Below, piece by piece: positions 42,564 through 51,220 of a stretch of DNA of 53,470 nt; within the stretch, counting starts at the first letter, position 1; each line of letters begins with the position of its first letter. Both the position numbers and the translations under genes were made by a program. Source of the DNA: Cyclobacterium sp. GTDB lineage: Bacteria; Bacteroidota; Bacteroidia; Cytophagales; Cyclobacteriaceae. The notes under the pieces were generated by a model. The model searched no databases and was not told where the DNA came from. It worked only from the letters and a program-made list of their open reading frames with translations. Location of the stretch: positions 1-53,470 of the forward strand of contig NZ_JABURL010000124.1 of NCBI RefSeq assembly GCF_014762705.1, read 5' to 3'.

Positions 42564-43184
42564 ATGGAGGTAAAGCCAAAAAATGCCGGAACACGCAAAC
42601 TGTTTGATAGTGCGGTGCTTGAAAGATTAACACGAACGCATATTGCTATCCCAACTTCAATACTTGCTTTGTATGCGGTAGTTCTATTCTATTGGAGTCT
42701 GACAAACACTGTACTGCCATGGGGCATTTCCACACTTCTTTTCTTTGTAGGATGGTTTGTATTTACATGGGTTGAATACAATGCACACAGGTATGTTTTT
42801 CACATGTCCACTTACTCGACGCTGAGATCAAAGATTCAATACATAGTACATGGTATCCATCATGAGTATCCAAGAGATAAAGACAGACTGGCCATGCCTC
42901 CAATCCTAAGTTTAAGCATTGCCACGATTCTGCTGTTGGTTTTAAGACTAATTATGGGGGACTATGTTTTTGCATTTTTACCCGGATTTTTAGTGGGGTA
43001 TTCAGTTTATCTTGGCATCCATTACATTGTTCACGCCTTTCCACCGCCTCGAAACTTTTTTAAGGCGCTTTGGATAAACCACAGCGTTCATCATTATAAG
43101 GACAGTGAATCAGTTTTTGGCGTTTCATCTCCTTTGTGGGATTACATTTACGGAACAATGCCTAGAAGTACCAGAAATGGTTGA
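42564..43184 (+). CDS. fatty acid hydroxylase/sterol desaturase-family membrane enzyme
   Basis: A 206-residue membrane protein with four hydrophobic segments and the diiron histidine clusters of the fatty acid hydroxylase superfamily: EYNAHRYVFH (about residues 73-82), HGIHHEYPRDKDRLAMPP (about 95-112), HYIVHAF (about 153-159) and NHSVHHYKDSESVFGVSSPLWDYIYGT (about 172-198). It is closest in pattern to the FA2H/Scs7-like group that 2-hydroxylates fatty acyl chains, an activity connected to sphingolipids and hydroxylated lipids in Bacteroidota. All clusters are intact. It is flanked by TetR genes on both sides; the divergent one may control it, and the one at 43243 is 58 bases downstream. Confidence 0.88.
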   Translation: MEVKPKNAGTRKLFDSAVLERLTRTHIAIPTSILALYAVVLFYWSLTNTVLPWGISTLLFFVGWFVFTWVEYNAHRYVFHMSTYSTLRSKIQYIVHGIHHEYPRDKDRLAMPPILSLSIATILLLVLRLIMGDYVFAFLPGFLVGYSVYLGIHYIVHAFPPPRNFFKALWINHSVHHYKDSESVFGVSSPLWDYIYGTMPRSTRNG

Positions 43185-43242
43185 CATCCGGTTTAATAAT
43201 CCAAAATGGTTATGAAGGCATTACTTATGTACTCACAAGCCT

Positions 43243-43866
43243 ATGTACAATTCTGAAAACAGGGAAAAAATACTTGCCTGTACTGAGAATCTCTTCAAAA
43301 AATACGGCACCAGAAGTATTTCCCTGGATGATATTGCTCATCACCTGAACATGTCAAAGAAAACCATTTATGAATCATTTGCAGACAAAAATGATATCGT
43401 ATGTCAGACCATAACCATCCTTCGAAAAAGAATGGAAGAATTAGTAGAGGCCACTTTTGACAAACCTGCCAACCCTGTTGAACGATTGATAAAAATTTTC
43501 ATCTGCATCATATCCATGATGAGGGAAACCAGCCCTTCATTGATTCATGATTTACAAAAGTATCACGAGAACGCCTGGCAAATCCTGAAGGAGTTTAGGG
43601 ATGATTTTTTGACCAGCAAGATCAAAGACACTGTAATTGATGGAATCAGGAAACAATATATAAACTCAGCACTTGATGTAAATTTTTACGTTACCTTTTT
43701 TCTTCATGTGGCTCAACTGTCTGGCAATGAAAAACTTTTTCCACGGACAAAGTATTCAGACCAGACAGTAGCAATCAATTTGATTGATTGTCTGGTCAAA
43801 GGGATTGCTACCAAAAAGGGAAGACGTGTTAGCAAGAATCTGAAATTAACACCCTTCAAAGCCTAA
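43243..43866 (+). CDS. TetR-family regulator upstream of a TolC remnant
   Basis: A 207-residue TetR protein with NREKILACTENLFKKYGTRSISLDDIAHHLNMSKKTIYESFADKNDIVCQTI as HTH and an all-helical ligand domain. A basic tail (KKGRRVSKNLKLTPFK) ends it. In Bacteroidota this kind of regulator commonly precedes TolC-MFP-RND operons, and here a TolC pseudogene starts 27 bases downstream. Intact itself. Confidence 0.9.
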   Translation: MYNSENREKILACTENLFKKYGTRSISLDDIAHHLNMSKKTIYESFADKNDIVCQTITILRKRMEELVEATFDKPANPVERLIKIFICIISMMRETSPSLIHDLQKYHENAWQILKEFRDDFLTSKIKDTVIDGIRKQYINSALDVNFYVTFFLHVAQLSGNEKLFPRTKYSDQTVAINLIDCLVKGIATKKGRRVSKNLKLTPFKA

Positions 43867-43893
43867 ATTAAACTATAAAATAATAATCGGTCA

Positions 43894-44516
43894 ATGAGTA
43901 TCAAGAATCTATTTATTCTTTTTAATCTCTTCCCCGCATTACTCTTTGCGCAAGAGGTTCAACGCTATTCTCTCAAGCAGTGCATTCAACGGGCGATGAC
44001 GGAGAATGTTTCAATCTCAAAGCTCAACTGGATGAGGATGAAGGAAGACGAAAAACAAAGGAAGTGAAAACTACTGCCCTTCCTCAGATTGATGCAACTG
44101 GAAAACTGATGGATAATGTGCTGCGGCAAGCCTTTGTTTTTCCGGCAGCATTGGGCGATCCGAATGCGGGTCCGGATGACTACATTGTGCTGCGTGGCGG
44201 GCTTCAATATACAACATCAATTAATGTGTAGGCAAATCAACAGATCTTTAATCAAAGCCTGTTCCAAGGTATCAGGGCTGCAAAAGTAAGCGAAGATTTT
44301 TATAAGCTTAACCGTGAACGAATTGAAGAAGAACAATCTACCAAGTTGCTTCCTTATTTTATCATTTTATCGCGTAGCAACTTTGAAGACTCAACAAATT
44401 GTTTTGGAGTCCAATCAGGAAGAATTGCAAAAGAGCGTTGCCATCACCAATGATCGTTTTAACAATGGCTTGGCCCGGAAGCTAGATGTCGACAGGTTAC
44501 AGGTTGCCCTCTGAAA
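43894..44516 (+). pseudogene. TolC-family gene remnant, frameshifted and cut by IS sequence
   Basis: Starts with a good signal peptide (NLFILFNLFPALLFAQEVQRYSLKQCIQRAMTENVSISK). Frameshifts near 44025 and 44230-44350 scatter the rest: PQIDATGKLMDNVLRQAFVFPAALGDP..., NQQIFNQSLFQGIRAAKVSEDFYKL, YRVATLKTQQIVLESNQEELQKSVAITNDRFNNGLARKLDVDRLQVAL. The last segment is a typical TolC helix and stops at 44516 where IS-derived sequence begins. About 190 of the expected 450 residues remain. The MFP and RND genes that should follow are absent. Confidence 0.8.
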
Positions 44517-44810
44517 ACCCCCAATAATGCTGTAATGTGCCCAGATGCCAACAAACAAAGTTTTGTGTTATTTACTTTACATTAACGACGGCTTGACATT
44601 ACGCATGTCCACCGGGGAGCGGTAGAGGTAATAACGGTGGGAGGAGCCCAGGCTGAATATCAGTACAAACGGATCAGACGGGACAAAAGGGACAGGTCGC
44701 GGGAATCCACCTTGAGCCTTACCCCTTTAGGATAAACCAGCTCCAGCTGTCGCTCCGCACCGGAAATCCGCTGCCATCGGTTTCCACCCTGACAAAACCG
44801 GTGGATTAAG
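44517..44810 (-). mobile_element. IS66-type remnant (end of tnpA and start of tnpB)
   Basis: On the minus strand QLELVYPKGVRLKVDSRDLSLLSRLIRLY resembles the C terminus of IS66 TnpA (compare RISYPSGISLDLYGPVSADLVRELVR in the copy at 46068). It is followed in a shifted frame by SHRYYLYRSPVDMRN, which resembles the start of TnpB. The remainder is lost. It is oriented opposite to the IS66 element at 46068. Confidence 0.5.
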
Positions 44811-45996
44811 GCATGTTATTCCCAAAATGATTGTAAGACAAGAGGCTTTTGACGGCTCCCTGTTCATTTCGTTCGGCCGGGATATTCCTGACAGGTTGGT
44901 CGCCACCAGAGCCTGTTTCCGCTTCTCCCGGCACAGGTAAAGATACAACTTTTTCATAATGCAAGTCCAGCATTTTTTCATCCGCCAGATGTTTGCTGTC
45001 CAGCAACGTCTGCATCGGAGTTTTCCCATAGCAGTGTTTTCCTGAATGGGTCCTTTCATTGTTATAACTGTGGAGCCAACCTTCCAGATCCTTTTGAAGT
45101 TCATCCAGTGAATTATAGATCTTCTTCCTAAAGGCTATTACGTAAAACTCCTCCTGGATGGTACGGTGGAAACGTTCACAAATACCGTTGGTCTGGGGGC
45201 TTTTTGCCTTGGTTTTGGAATGGTCGATATCCTCAATGGCAAGGTATAACTGGAACTCATGATGCTCTCTTGCACCGCAGTATTCGGTACCCCTGTCTGT
45301 AAGGATCCGCAGGAGCCTGATATCATGCTGCTCATAAAAGGGGATCACACGGTCATTCAGCAGGTCTGCCGCAACCAGTGCGTTCTTCCTGTCATAGAGT
45401 TTGGCTTGGGCCACCTTTGCGTAGGTGTCAATAAAAGTCTGCTGGTATATCCTGCCTACTCCTTTTATAGTTCCCACATAATAGGTGTCCTGTGCACCAA
45501 GATATCCGGGGGGGTGTGTTTCAATCTCCCCATGGGCTTTCTTCTCTTCCTTTGCCTTTTCCAACGCTACGCTACGACCTGGGCCTCTGTAAGCACAACC
45601 CCATCGTGGGCAACTCTGGCTTCCAATGCTTTTAGCCGTTTTTTGAAGGTTTCCAGGTCATGACGCAGCCATCCACACCTACTCCTGCGGGTGAAATAAA
45701 GACACCCTTCTTTTTAAGCTCGTTGTATGCACGCAGCTGGCCCAGGGCAGGATTCTCAAAAGCAAACTGAACTACTGCCTCTTCTATTTCCGGTTCGATC
45801 CGGTTCTTTCATTGGGTATCCTTTTACCCAGCTCACGAAGAGCGAGTTCTCCTCCCTGATCGTAAAGATCTTTGAACCTGTAAAAGCTGTCCCGGCTGTA
45901 GCCGAATAGTTTGCATGCCTGGGAAACATTGCCTAATTGTTCCGCTAACTGTAATAAACCTACTTTGGTTTTTATTGCCTTTGTCTCTGTATTCAT
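44806..45996 (-). pseudogene. IS481-family transposase, frameshifted
   Basis: The N-terminal HTH ([48 protein letters not shown]) reads from 45996; then frames shift ([34 protein letters not shown] in the middle); the rve catalytic domain reads from about 45564: FIDTYAKVAQAKLYDRKNALVAADLL (first Asp), ILTDRGTEYCG (second Asp), KTKAKSPQTNGICERFHRTIQEEFY (Glu), WLHSYNNERTHSGKHCYGKTPMQTLLDS. At 45566-45577 a 5-base tandem duplication (GTAGC) explains one of the shifts. Inactive. It lies between two IS66-type sequences. Confidence 0.85.
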
Positions 45997-46067
45997 CTGA
46001 CAGTTCTTTGTATCCGTCCGATAAACCCCATATTTCAGAATCCGGGTTCAATTGGTAAACTTGTCGC

Positions 46068-46373
46068 ATGAAAAGACAAGATGAACAGGAAATGAAAATG
46101 CTTTATCTGGAATGGAAAGATTCCGGCAGAAGCAAGGCTGATTTTGCCAGTGAAAAAGGTATCGTCCGCACCACATTTTATTACTGGACCACCCGGTTCA
46201 CCAAACAGGAAAACCTTTCCTCCATTGACGGGGAATTCCGTCAGTTGGAGTTACCAAACAATGATCCCGCACCTTCCGGGCGTGTCGTCGCCCGTATCAG
46301 TTACCCTTCCGGGATCAGCCTGGATCTGTATGGGCCTGTCAGTGCAGACCTTGTCAGGGAGCTTGTCCGGTAG
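46068..46373 (+). CDS. tnpA: IS66 accessory protein TnpA
   Basis: A 101-residue protein: MLYLEWKDSGRSKADFASEKGIVRTTFYYWTTRF is the helix-turn-helix typical of IS66 OrfA, and the C terminus (RVVARISYPSGISLDLYGPVSADLVREL) is the usual beta-rich end. It lies three bases before tnpB, as in most IS66 elements. Intact. Confidence 0.88.
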   Translation: MKRQDEQEMKMLYLEWKDSGRSKADFASEKGIVRTTFYYWTTRFTKQENLSSIDGEFRQLELPNNDPAPSGRVVARISYPSGISLDLYGPVSADLVRELVR

Positions 46374-46376
46374 GCT

Positions 46377-46724
46377 GTGCTCGCCATTTCCAACTCCTGC
46401 AGGTATTTCCTGTATGGCAAGCCCACCGACATGCGCTTCGGCATTAACTCCCTTACTGGCCTGGTGAGAAACGAACTGGGTTTTGATCCGATGAACGGTG
46501 ACGTGTTCATTTTTATAGGCAAAAGAGGCAACCAGGTCCGGATGGTCCAGTGGGACAGGGACGGTTTCGCCATGTACATCAAAAAGCTTGAGAGGGGTAC
46601 TTTTGAGCGCCCCAGGATTAACGGAAACGCCATCCCCGGCAGTCAGCTGGCCCTGCTTTTACAGGGGGTAAAGCTCGAATCGGTGAGCTACAGAAAGCGC
46701 TATGACCCCTTAAAAAGGGGGTGA
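46377..46724 (+). CDS. tnpB: IS66 accessory protein TnpB
   Basis: A 115-residue protein starting at GTG. YFLYGKPTDMRFGINSLTGLVRNELGFDPMNGDVFIFIGKRGNQVRMVQWDRDGFAMYIKKLERGTFERP is the conserved IS66 Orf2 core. The GTG start three bases after the tnpA stop suggests translational coupling. Intact. Confidence 0.93.
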   Translation: MLAISNSCRYFLYGKPTDMRFGINSLTGLVRNELGFDPMNGDVFIFIGKRGNQVRMVQWDRDGFAMYIKKLERGTFERPRINGNAIPGSQLALLLQGVKLESVSYRKRYDPLKRG

Positions 46725-46799
46725 AAAAAAGAGGCTTTTTTGTTGAAAAAAGTGGCTTAAAAGCATGATAAACCCGCTTTTTATACCTACTTTCAACTT

Positions 46800-48382
46800 A
46801 TGGAAAACACAGGGACGGACTACAAAAAACGCTACGAGGAAGCCCTGCAGATCCTATCGGAAAAAGAGGAAATCATTCTCCAAAACGAAGCCCGGATAAG
46901 CAAAGACGAGCACCTCATCGCCGATCTAAGTTTCGAACTGGGCAGGCTTCAGAAATACATTTTCGGCTTCAAAAGCGATAAACGATCAAACAACGTCGGC
47001 CTGAACCAGATGGGCCTTTTTGAACTGGGCACCACCCAGGCGGTACAGGAGGAGCTTTCCGAATCCATACAGGAAGTCCAGCAAAAACAGCCACCCAAGA
47101 AAAGGGCCAAAGGCACCGGACGCATGAGCCTTCCGGAAGCCCTGGAAAGAAAGATCATTCTGATCGAGCCCCTGGAATCCACAGAAAACTGTGTAAAGAT
47201 CGGTGAGGAAGTGACCGAGGTACTCGAAGTCGTCCCTTCCTCATTCTATGTAAAGCGTTACGTAAGGCCAAAGTATGCAAGGGCCAACGGGGAGGGGATC
47301 ATTATCGGTATCCTGCCCGACCGCGTAATCGAGAAGGGAATCCCTTCAGAATCGGTGGTCGCCCAGCTAACTGTTGACAAGTACGTGTATGGAATGCCCC
47401 TGCACAGACAGCTGGACAAGTACAACAAGATGGGGGTAAGAATCCCCGCTTCCAGTGCCTCTGACTGGATCATGAGAGGATGGGAACAGCTTAAACCTCT
47501 CAGCGAGCTGCTTCGTCTGATGGTTCTCCGTCAAAAATACCTTCAAGTGGACGAAACACCGCTAAAGGTACTTGACAGGGACCATAAAGATGGCATCCAT
47601 AAGGGCTATATGTGGCTGTACCATGCTCCGGTGGACCGGCTGGTACTCTTTGATTACAGAAAAAGCAGGGACAGTTCCGGTCCCGCTGAAATGCTTGCCG
47701 ATTTTAAGGGGATCATTCAGACGGATGGCTATGGCGTCTATGAATCCCTATATAAGGACCACAGTGAAATCCTGCTGACTTTCTGTATGGCCCATGCCAG
47801 AAGATATGTGAAGCTTTGCATATCAGACGCAAGTTCGACGAGGCAGCAGTTTATGACAGGGATAGGGCTTCTTGGGCGATGGGGACGATTGCCAAACTGT
47901 ATGCAGTAGAAAAACAGATTAGGGAAGCCGAACCGCCCCTGCCCGAAAACCTCATCGTCAAAAAGCGGGTGGAGGAATCCCAACCCATACTGCGGGAACT
48001 ACACGACTGGATGCTCGCCGAGTATCCCAAGGTACTCCCTTCCTCACCGATAGGAAGGGCAATCGCCTATGCACTTCCGCTCATGGACAGCATGAAGCTA
48101 TACACCCTCCACGGACAACTTCAGATTGACAACAACCTTATTGAAAACGCCATCAGACCGATTGCCCTGGGACGGAAAAACTACCTGTTCGCTGGTACCC
48201 ACGCCACTGCCCAGAATGCCGCAATGATCTACTCCCTGTTCGCAACATGCAAAAAGCACGGGGTAAATCCCCATGACTGGCTACTCGACGTGCTGCGAAA
48301 ACTCAACAACCCCACCTATGACGGCAAGTTCTCCGACCTGCTGCCCCACAGGTGGAAAAATCATCAAGGGAATCCCAGCTAA
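46800..48382 (+). pseudogene. tnpC: IS66 transposase TnpC, frameshifted in the catalytic domain
   Basis: The first frame (46800 to about 47810) has the N-terminal coiled coil, the leucine-rich LSFELGRLQKYIFGFKSDKRS, a zinc-finger-like region, and the catalytic segments KYLQVDETPLKVLDRD (first Asp) and FKGIIQTDGYGVYESL (second Asp), ending with CMAHARRYVK. The rest (IRRKFDEAAVYDRDRASWAMG... YTLHGQLQIDNNLIENAIRPIALGRKNYLFAGTHATAQNAAMIYSLFATCKKHGVNP with the catalytic Glu) is in another frame from about 47816. The junction shows an extra stretch of about 25 bases resembling a diverged repeat of the CMAHxRR codons. Confidence 0.88.
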
Positions 48383-48612
48383 TTTTAATAGGGGGTTGGC
48401 CGTTTGCTTACGAAAATTTATCAAAATTAGATGCCGTAGGGCCAAGTTGGGTTAAAAAAACCCTTCCAAAAAATGCTTGGAAAGGCAATAATGCAAAGCA
48501 AAAATTGATTTTTTAATAAAATTTCAACCCCGTCCCGGACTTTATACCCGGTAAGAACCACTCGATACCCAAAAAATACAGACTCAATCTCCATAGGAAC
48601 TTCACCGGTTCC

Positions 48613-48672
48613 GTGCAACAGCGTTTTCATGCTTGGCTTTACAAGCCGCACGAAAACTTAGTTGTTATAGGC
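48613..48672. repeat. imperfect palindrome with attC-like architecture
   Basis: GTTTTC (48623-48628) pairs with GAAAAC (48652-48657), TGC with GCA, and GGCTT with AAGCC around a TAC loop, leaving two unpaired T on one arm. Outer CAAC (48616-48619) and GTTG (48661-48664) also pair, and the element is followed by TTATAGGC. The layered stem with extrahelical bases and terminal AAC/GTT resembles integron attC sites, although the core boxes do not match the consensus exactly. It sits 25 bases before the end of the glutathione peroxidase gene. Confidence 0.45.
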
Positions 48673-48696
48673 AGTGGTTCTTTGTATGTTCGGAAA

Positions 48697-49284
48697 TTAC
48701 TTCACTACTTTAAGAAACACGTCATCTAAAGGCGATATTGATGGTCCGAAATAGTGAGTGAGTTTTCCATTTTCGTCAATCAAATATTTACTAAAATTCC
48801 AGTCAGGAGCGTGGTCGTTCCAACCATTTGAATTACTATCTGAAAGCCATTTGAAAACGGGATGTTGTTCTGGTTTTTTTACTACCACGCCTTTTTTTGC
48901 AATCGGAAATGTTACCCCATAATTTACTTGGCAGAACTGTGAAATGTCTTCGTCATTACCTTTTTCTTGTTCAGCAAAATCATTTGAGGGAAAAGCAATA
49001 ATAGTCAATTTGTTGCCTAACTTTTCGTGAAGAGATTGTAACTCGGCATATTGTCCCGTATAACCACAGTTTGAAGCAGTATTTACTAAAAGTATTTTTT
49101 TTCCAGTAAATGTAGAGAAATCAATCTCTTTTCCGTTCGACAAGCTTGCGTGCAGGTCAAATATAGACGTTGGTGCTTCTATGCTTTGCTCATTAAACAA
49201 AACAGCTCCGTTTTTGCTGAATTTTCCTATTTTGCGGATAAACGGATAAAAAAATCGTAATAGTTTTTGTTTAAATGTTTCCAT
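48697..49284 (-). CDS. glutathione peroxidase-family protein
   Basis: A 195-residue thiol peroxidase with an N-terminal basic extension of about 40 residues. The catalytic cysteine is in VNTASNCGYTGQYAELQSLHEKL; the conserved Gln is in FPSNDFAEQEKGND and the Trp-Asn pair in DWNFSKYLIDENGKL, so the catalytic tetrad is complete. Bacterial members use thioredoxin rather than glutathione. It lies 18 bases downstream of the DODA-type gene in a run of redox genes on the minus strand. Base composition is more AT-rich than the chromosomal genes at the start of the window, which fits acquisition by transfer. Confidence 0.92.
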   Translation of the reverse strand: METFKQKLLRFFYPFIRKIGKFSKNGAVLFNEQSIEAPTSIFDLHASLSNGKEIDFSTFTGKKILLVNTASNCGYTGQYAELQSLHEKLGNKLTIIAFPSNDFAEQEKGNDEDISQFCQVNYGVTFPIAKKGVVVKKPEQHPVFKWLSDSNSNGWNDHAPDWNFSKYLIDENGKLTHYFGPSISPLDDVFLKVVK

Positions 49285-49302
49285 TTTTTTTAATTTAATA
49301 GT

Positions 49303-50188
49303 TTAACTTATTCGAAATCCTCGGTTACTAAAAGCTGGAAGAACCTCTTCAAAAGTATTTTCAATACTTTCATTTTCATCTTTTAGTGCAAGACTATATA
49401 TTAAAGGCATATAATTGTCGGGAGTAGGAGCAGCCATTAAGCCCAATTTATTTTTTTCGTAATTTACTATGCTTTGTATATCGCCTTTATCCAATTGTTG
49501 TTTTATCCATTGATCAAACTCTATATCCCAACCATAAGGAGTCATATTTCCATTAAAAAATCGTTTGCCTGCCTCTTTTAAATTATGTACAACTGCACCG
49601 CTACCAATTATTACAACACCCTTATCTCGGTTTGAGCTGTTTTGCTAAATCAAAATGATATTGAGCAGATTGGTAATAATCAATACTCATTTCAAAAACA
49701 GGAACATCGGCCTTTGGGAACATGTGTTTAAGCATAGGCCATGCACCATGATCTAAGCCCCACTCTGTTGTTTCTTTTACCTTTGGAATAAGCCTGGCTA
49801 CTTCTTTTGCTGTTTCGGGAGAACCAGGTGCAGGGTATTTTTCGGTATAGTATTCTGGTGGAAAACCATAATAATCATAAATTGTTTTAGGTGCCGAACT
49901 TATATTAACAAGCGTTCCTCTCGTACACCAATGTGCAGAAATTACCAAAATAGCTTTTACTTCATATTCTTTTCTAATGTTTTCTCCTATTTGTCCTAAG
50001 CTTGTTAAAAAAGGATTTGCATTTAGCCCTAAAGGAATATCCATTGGATTACCATGTGATGTAAAAAGCACAGGCATTTTCTTAGTTGAAGAAAAATAAG
50101 AAGTTATTTTAGAAAATGCCTGTAATTTCATATTATGCGTAACTAATGGAGTAAATGCTAATAGTTTTAAAAAATATTTGCGCTCCAT
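49303..50188 (-). pseudogene. DODA-type (YgiD-like) extradiol dioxygenase, single frameshift
   Basis: Two frames make one class III extradiol dioxygenase of about 295 residues. The first (50188 to 49622) has metal ligands in LFTSHGNPM and LVISAHWC, DYYGFPPEYY, GLDHGAWPMLKHMFP and PVFEMSIDYY; the second resumes as GVVIIGSGAVVHNL with the remaining His, then NMTPYGWDIEFDQW to the end. The break is at CTCAAACCGAGATAAG (about 49635-49620), where removing one C gives LKRDKGVV. In E. coli YgiD this family is a 4,5-DOPA extradiol dioxygenase. An N-terminal leader (KYFLKLLAFTPLVTHN) suggests export. One extra base is the only defect, so a sequencing or recent mutation event is possible. Confidence 0.85.
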
Positions 50189-50226
50189 ACTTTAATTATT
50201 TCTACTGCCGTAACTGTTATAATACT

Positions 50227-50748
50227 TTAAAGTTGTTTTAGAATTTCATTCACGCTTGCTCTCTTCTTATAATCAGGATTAAAATGAACATATTTAATTA
50301 TTCCGTCTATGCCAATAATGTAAGTAGCAGGGACAGGCAGGGTATTGCTATCATCCCAGTTTGCTTTTTTTAGGCTTGCTCCAAGCATCGTATTAATTAT
50401 AAATGCCTCTGTGTTTTTCATTTTGTACGAAACTCCGTAAGCATTCATAATCTTATATCCTTCATCATAGATGACAGGGAAAGTAATATTCGTTTTAACA
50501 ATTGTCTTTTGAATATATTCCTGCCGCTCCGGTGTAACGGCAATTACGGATGCACCTCTGTCCAATACGGTTTGTAATTCATCTTGTAATTTGCTCAGGT
50601 GTTTCTTACAAATAGGACACCATTGTCCTCTATAAAAAATCAGCACAACGGGTCCTTTATTCAATAGATCATTTAAATTAATGTTCTGTGCGTTTTGGTC
50701 AACACCCATAAAATTGGGGGCGACACTTCCAACTGATAGTGCTTTCAT
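50227..50748 (-). CDS. peroxiredoxin-like (AhpC/TSA-type) redoxin
   Basis: A 173-residue thioredoxin-fold protein with VVLIFYRGQWCPICKKHLSKLQDELQ, where the CPIC pair contains the peroxidatic-position cysteine, followed by GASVIAVTPERQEYIQKTI and PVPATYIIGIDGIIKYVHFNPDY. This pattern fits the peroxiredoxin-like family of Bacteroidota rather than classical AhpC. Reduces peroxides or acts as a thiol oxidoreductase in the cytoplasm. Starts 2 bases after the DoxX stop, so translationally coupled to it. Confidence 0.88.
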   Translation of the reverse strand: MKALSVGSVAPNFMGVDQNAQNINLNDLLNKGPVVLIFYRGQWCPICKKHLSKLQDELQTVLDRGASVIAVTPERQEYIQKTIVKTNITFPVIYDEGYKIMNAYGVSYKMKNTEAFIINTMLGASLKKANWDDSNTLPVPATYIIGIDGIIKYVHFNPDYKKRASVNEILKQL

Positions 50749-50750
50749 AT

Positions 50751-51128
50751 TTATTTTTTTGAAAAAGAAGCTAACATTTCTGGATTACGCAAATAATTTG
50801 CTACCCAAACCACCAAAAGCATAACAGTTTGTGGAATAAACATTTCGTCATTGCTCATGTGTGTAACAATGGCCCCCCCCAAGTGAGCACTCAACAATAA
50901 CACACCAAGTGATGATGTTTTGGGAATAATAAAAAAAATAGCTGCAATAAGCTCACCAATACCTATCAACATGAGTTTTCCATCTAACCCCCATTTAGAA
51001 AAATTTGCGGACATTTCTTCACTGCCCATCAGTTTCATGGAGGCACTCATCACAAATAATGCTCCCATCAGCCCTACCAATATCCATGCGGAAATTTTTC
51101 GTGTTTTGCTCATTTCATTTGTTTCCAT
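50751..51128 (-). CDS. DoxX-family small membrane protein
   Basis: A 125-residue protein with four transmembrane helices: ISAWILVGLMGALFVMSASMKLMG, LMLIGIGELIAAIFFIIP, LGVLLLSAHLGGAIVTHM and QTVMLLVVWVANYL. The pattern SASMKLMG...W...GELIAA and SAHLGGAIVTHM is that of DoxX-like proteins, which in several bacteria work with redox enzymes at the membrane. The glycine pair of HLGGAIV is encoded within a run of eight G on the coding strand (50873-50880 as C8 on the plus strand), a potential slippage site, but the frame is intact. Heads the redox run. Confidence 0.85.
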   Translation of the reverse strand: METNEMSKTRKISAWILVGLMGALFVMSASMKLMGSEEMSANFSKWGLDGKLMLIGIGELIAAIFFIIPKTSSLGVLLLSAHLGGAIVTHMSNDEMFIPQTVMLLVVWVANYLRNPEMLASFSKK

Positions 51129-51162
51129 ATTTATTGTTTTAAGTTTTTTTGTTTTGACAAAG

Positions 51163-51188
51163 ATACTTATTTTTGCTTTCTTAAGTAT
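51163..51188. promoter_or_regulatory. inverted repeat in the divergent doxX-hxlR promoter region
   Basis: ATACTTA (51163-51169) and TAAGTAT (51182-51188), 12 bases apart, midway between the divergent starts at 51128 and 51221. The typical size and spacing of an HxlR-type operator. Confidence 0.55.
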
Positions 51189-51220
51189 ATCAGTTACCTA
51201 AAGGAAAGTAAAAGTAAGTT

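Larger units (their letters stand above)
46068..48411 (+). mobile_element. IS66-family element, left end not found
   Basis: Contains tnpA, tnpB and a broken tnpC in canonical order. The right end is recognisable as TTGGCCGTTTGCTTAC at 48396-48411 (complement GTAAGCAAACGGCCAA, of the IS66 GTAAGC type). The matching left end is not present between the IS481-type gene start (45996) and tnpA, so the left terminus has been lost. Confidence 0.75.

Noticed and set aside
44727-45104. 125-codon minus-strand frame overlapping the IS481-type gene
   Set aside because: Shadow of the transposase reading frame; only the small IS66 TnpA-like segment in another frame was retained.
48427-48651. 74-codon minus-strand frame between IS66 and glutathione peroxidase
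   Set aside because: Runs through the attC-like hairpin and has no domain-like composition; partly natural text (GEVPMEIESVFFGYRVV) may be a fragment but cannot be assigned.
50873-50880. G8 run inside the DoxX gene as a phase-variation switch
   Set aside because: The frame is intact and the run encodes the expected glycines; without population data there is no sign of switching.
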